A DNA stretch of 64,000 bases, taken from assembly GCF_900115055.1 (NCBI RefSeq), contig NZ_FOVD01000001.1:744001-808000 (forward strand). Reading direction: 5' to 3'. Below the pieces are notes generated by a model that had not been told where the DNA came from, did no database searches, and saw only the letters and a list, made by a program, of their open reading frames with translations. A program made the position numbers and the translations under genes. This document shows positions 62,267-64,000 of this stretch, one piece after another; position 1 is the first letter of the stretch; every line of letters begins with the position of its first letter. The stretch is from Chryseobacterium oleae. Its GTDB lineage: Bacteria > Bacteroidota > Bacteroidia > Flavobacteriales > Weeksellaceae.

Positions 62267-63736
62267 ATGCGAAAAATTTATTTTACCACTATCTTACTAT
62301 GTATGTATCAGTTAGGATTTGCACAAATTCCAAACTTACCTACTATTTCCAGACCACAGACGAGTAGTTTAGGTAATTATTCCAGTAATAATTTTAGTAG
62401 TACAGCAAATGGCAGAAGTTCTCAAAGAAGCTACCTCCCAACCATACCGAATCGTTCAAACTCCGTACAACAACAAAGTGACTATGGAACACAAGCAAAG
62501 CTACAGAGCAATGCTGTTATGCAGGATATAGAGCGAGATATGGCAGAAGTTCGGGAAGCACATTTCAGTGAATGGATAGGAAATGGTAGAAATATGTCGT
62601 ATGATATGCCCTCATTATCAAATAAAGTAGGAACACAAGCATATTATGATGCTTTTAGAAAACTTTCTGGAATGGATTCCGAAAATTACTCATTAGTAGA
62701 TGCCAATTTCACCGTAGAAAATGCTTTTTATGATAATAAAAAAGATTTAAAAGGTTTCAAATCAGGAATTCAGAAAACAGCTAAGCAACTGTTACAAAAA
62801 ATAAAAGAACGGAAACAGGACACGGAAAGCAATGTTTCTAAAAACCTGATGTTATTTGAGTATTTTTCTAAAGATATGAGGCTGGGAGGTGCAACTCACA
62901 AAGCCTTTGAATATGATTTTAAGGATTATATGGGCGAGAAAGATTATTCAAAAATGTTTGTTTCCAAACTGTTAAATACGGGTTCTGGGCAATGCCACTC
63001 CATGCCATTACTGTACCTAATTATCGCAGAAGCCATGGGAACTGAAGCGTATTTGTCATTAGCTCCGAATCACTCCTATGTTCGTTTTATGGATGATGAG
63101 GGACAATACAGGAATATTGAACTCACCAATGGTATGTTTTCAACGGATACATCATTATTAGAATCTGGATATATCAAGTCTGAAGCTTTACAGAATAAAA
63201 TTTATATGGAAAATCTTTCCAAAAAAGAATTATTGGGAATGGCTTATTTCGATTTGGCGAGAGGGTATGTCAAAAAATTTGGATATGACGAGTTTGTAGA
63301 CAAAGTAATACAAAAAGCATTAAAATTCTATCCGAACGGACTTGCTCCGAACATGGAAAAGGCAAATGTAAGTCAGGCAAGATTTGCCTATGTAATGAAA
63401 AACTTAGGGATCAATCCAGAAAATAGACAAGATTTACAAAGAATTGGATATTTTCCAAAGGCTGTTGAACAGTTAAATGATGTTAATCAGCAATTTAATA
63501 AAATAGAAGAACTTGGCTATACCGAAATGCCTGCATACGCCTATGAATCATGGTTGGCAAGTCTGAAAACAGAGAAGAACAAACAGGAAAGCGAAGCACT
63601 CGCACAAAAAATCCATTTGTATCAAATTCAAAAGCAGAAAGAAAAGCAACAGCAGGAAGATGTGAAAAAAGCACAAGAGATAAAAAAGAAAAACGAATCA
63701 CCAAAATACTTCCCAATTGACCCAAATAAATTATAA
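62267..63736 (+). CDS. Secreted transglutaminase-like protein
   Basis: The 489-residue protein has a signal peptide (MRKIYFTTILLCMYQLGFAQ), a Ser/Asn-rich linker (22-70) and a mainly helical body. GSGQCHSMPLLYLIIAEAMGTEAYLSLAPNHSYVRF (Cys243, His269) resembles the Cys-His core of transglutaminase-like (core2 or SirB1-type) proteins, with a following NIELTNG strand where the third residue would lie. The C-terminus is tetratricopeptide-like and Lys/Glu-rich (EALAQKIHLYQIQKQKEKQQQED). It may be a cysteine hydrolase or a non-catalytic binding form. It is followed 52 bases later by another secreted protein. Confidence 0.6.
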   Translation: MRKIYFTTILLCMYQLGFAQIPNLPTISRPQTSSLGNYSSNNFSSTANGRSSQRSYLPTIPNRSNSVQQQSDYGTQAKLQSNAVMQDIERDMAEVREAHFSEWIGNGRNMSYDMPSLSNKVGTQAYYDAFRKLSGMDSENYSLVDANFTVENAFYDNKKDLKGFKSGIQKTAKQLLQKIKERKQDTESNVSKNLMLFEYFSKDMRLGGATHKAFEYDFKDYMGEKDYSKMFVSKLLNTGSGQCHSMPLLYLIIAEAMGTEAYLSLAPNHSYVRFMDDEGQYRNIELTNGMFSTDTSLLESGYIKSEALQNKIYMENLSKKELLGMAYFDLARGYVKKFGYDEFVDKVIQKALKFYPNGLAPNMEKANVSQARFAYVMKNLGINPENRQDLQRIGYFPKAVEQLNDVNQQFNKIEELGYTEMPAYAYESWLASLKTEKNKQESEALAQKIHLYQIQKQKEKQQQEDVKKAQEIKKKNESPKYFPIDPNKL

Positions 63737-63788
63737 ACCAAATGATTAAGTATAAAAAATTAATAAATAACTTTAGTAAGTAAAACAA

Positions 63789-64000
63789 ATGACTATGAAA
63801 AGAATATTATTGATTGCTTTTGCAGTAATAACAGGCTTTACACAGGCACAGGTTAAGAAAACCCAGACGAAGCAAAACCCCAAAGTTGAAAAAAAATGGG
63901 TAAATCCTGTAAAGTTGACAAAGGAAGAGAGAAACCGTCCTTATATGGATGAAGTATTAAAAACTAAGGATTCATTGACACCACAGGAAGCAGAAAGACG
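63789..64000 (+). CDS. Secreted protein, partial (cut by window end)
   Basis: Seventy codons are open from ATG 63789 (or 63795) to the window edge. The signal peptide MKRILLIAFAVITGFTQAQ is followed by a Lys-rich hydrophilic part (VKKTQTKQNPKVEKKWVNPVKLTKEERNRPYMDEVLKTKD). Family not recognisable. It probably belongs to the same gene set as the transglutaminase-like protein. Confidence 0.65.
   Translation, partial: MTMKRILLIAFAVITGFTQAQVKKTQTKQNPKVEKKWVNPVKLTKEERNRPYMDEVLKTKDSLTPQEAER

Overview
The window looks like chromosomal DNA of a flavobacterium, most likely Chryseobacterium or a close relative. The signs are low GC, a C-terminal type IX secretion sorting domain (protein at 6092-7618), many lipoprotein and Sec-signal envelope proteins, poor Shine-Dalgarno sites, Bacteroidetes-type promoters (TTTG, about 20 bases, TAnnTTTG), a CIA/CGA-like class A beta-lactamase, and DUF2200/DUF1801/ArdA genes of the kind common in this group. 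The genus is inferred from protein style; no rRNA or other marker gene is present. I saw no tRNA, rRNA or CRISPR array.

Layout. 0-1.6 kb: two tandem class I terpene synthases on the minus strand, the first cut by the window edge. 2.2-7.6 kb: unrelated housekeeping and envelope genes, plus a strange 440-bp repeat and G-quadruplex block between two copies of one terminator (3.27-3.74 kb). 7.8-25.6 kb: the main feature, an 8-gene minus-strand operon read from a promoter near 25.9 kb. It encodes a 2333-residue synthase (two nitronate-monooxygenase/enoylreductase-like barrels, then KS-AT-ACP-ACP-KR), a second synthase (KS-AT-DH-phosphopantetheinyl transferase), a free ACP, an alpha/beta hydrolase, one polypeptide with two complete GT1 glycosyltransferases, two condensation-fold acyltransferases and a membrane protein. 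This resembles the PUFA (pfa)/heterocyst-glycolipid type of iterative synthase. The inferred product is a glycosylated, acylated polyketide lipid: the synthases build and reduce the chain on tethered and free ACPs that the built-in PPTase activates, the hydrolase may release it, the double glycosyltransferase adds sugars, and the acyltransferases add acyl groups.

26-41 kb: an outer-membrane beta-barrel receptor divergent from a LytS/LytTR two-component pair, a secreted glutaminase, a 138-residue protein of unknown role followed by two flavin amine or amino-acid oxidases, a Fic AMPylator with a VbhA-like antitoxin encoded tail-to-tail, and a GH106-like glycosidase. 41-57 kb: surface proteins flanked by inverted copies of a GTCTGAT repeat, serine hydrolases, an AraC-type membrane regulator, a class A beta-lactamase, small GNAT/DUF genes, a zinc-phospholipase-C-like protein and a cupin. 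57.4-64 kb: a more AT-rich accessory region, probably part of an integrative or conjugative element. It carries a serine recombinase, ArdA antirestriction, a two-gene HEPN module, a strongly structured RNA candidate, and a row of small envelope proteins ending in a transglutaminase-like protein and a gene cut by the window end.

Most coding calls rest on complete ORFs with recognisable motifs. All family names come from reading motifs by eye, without database searches.
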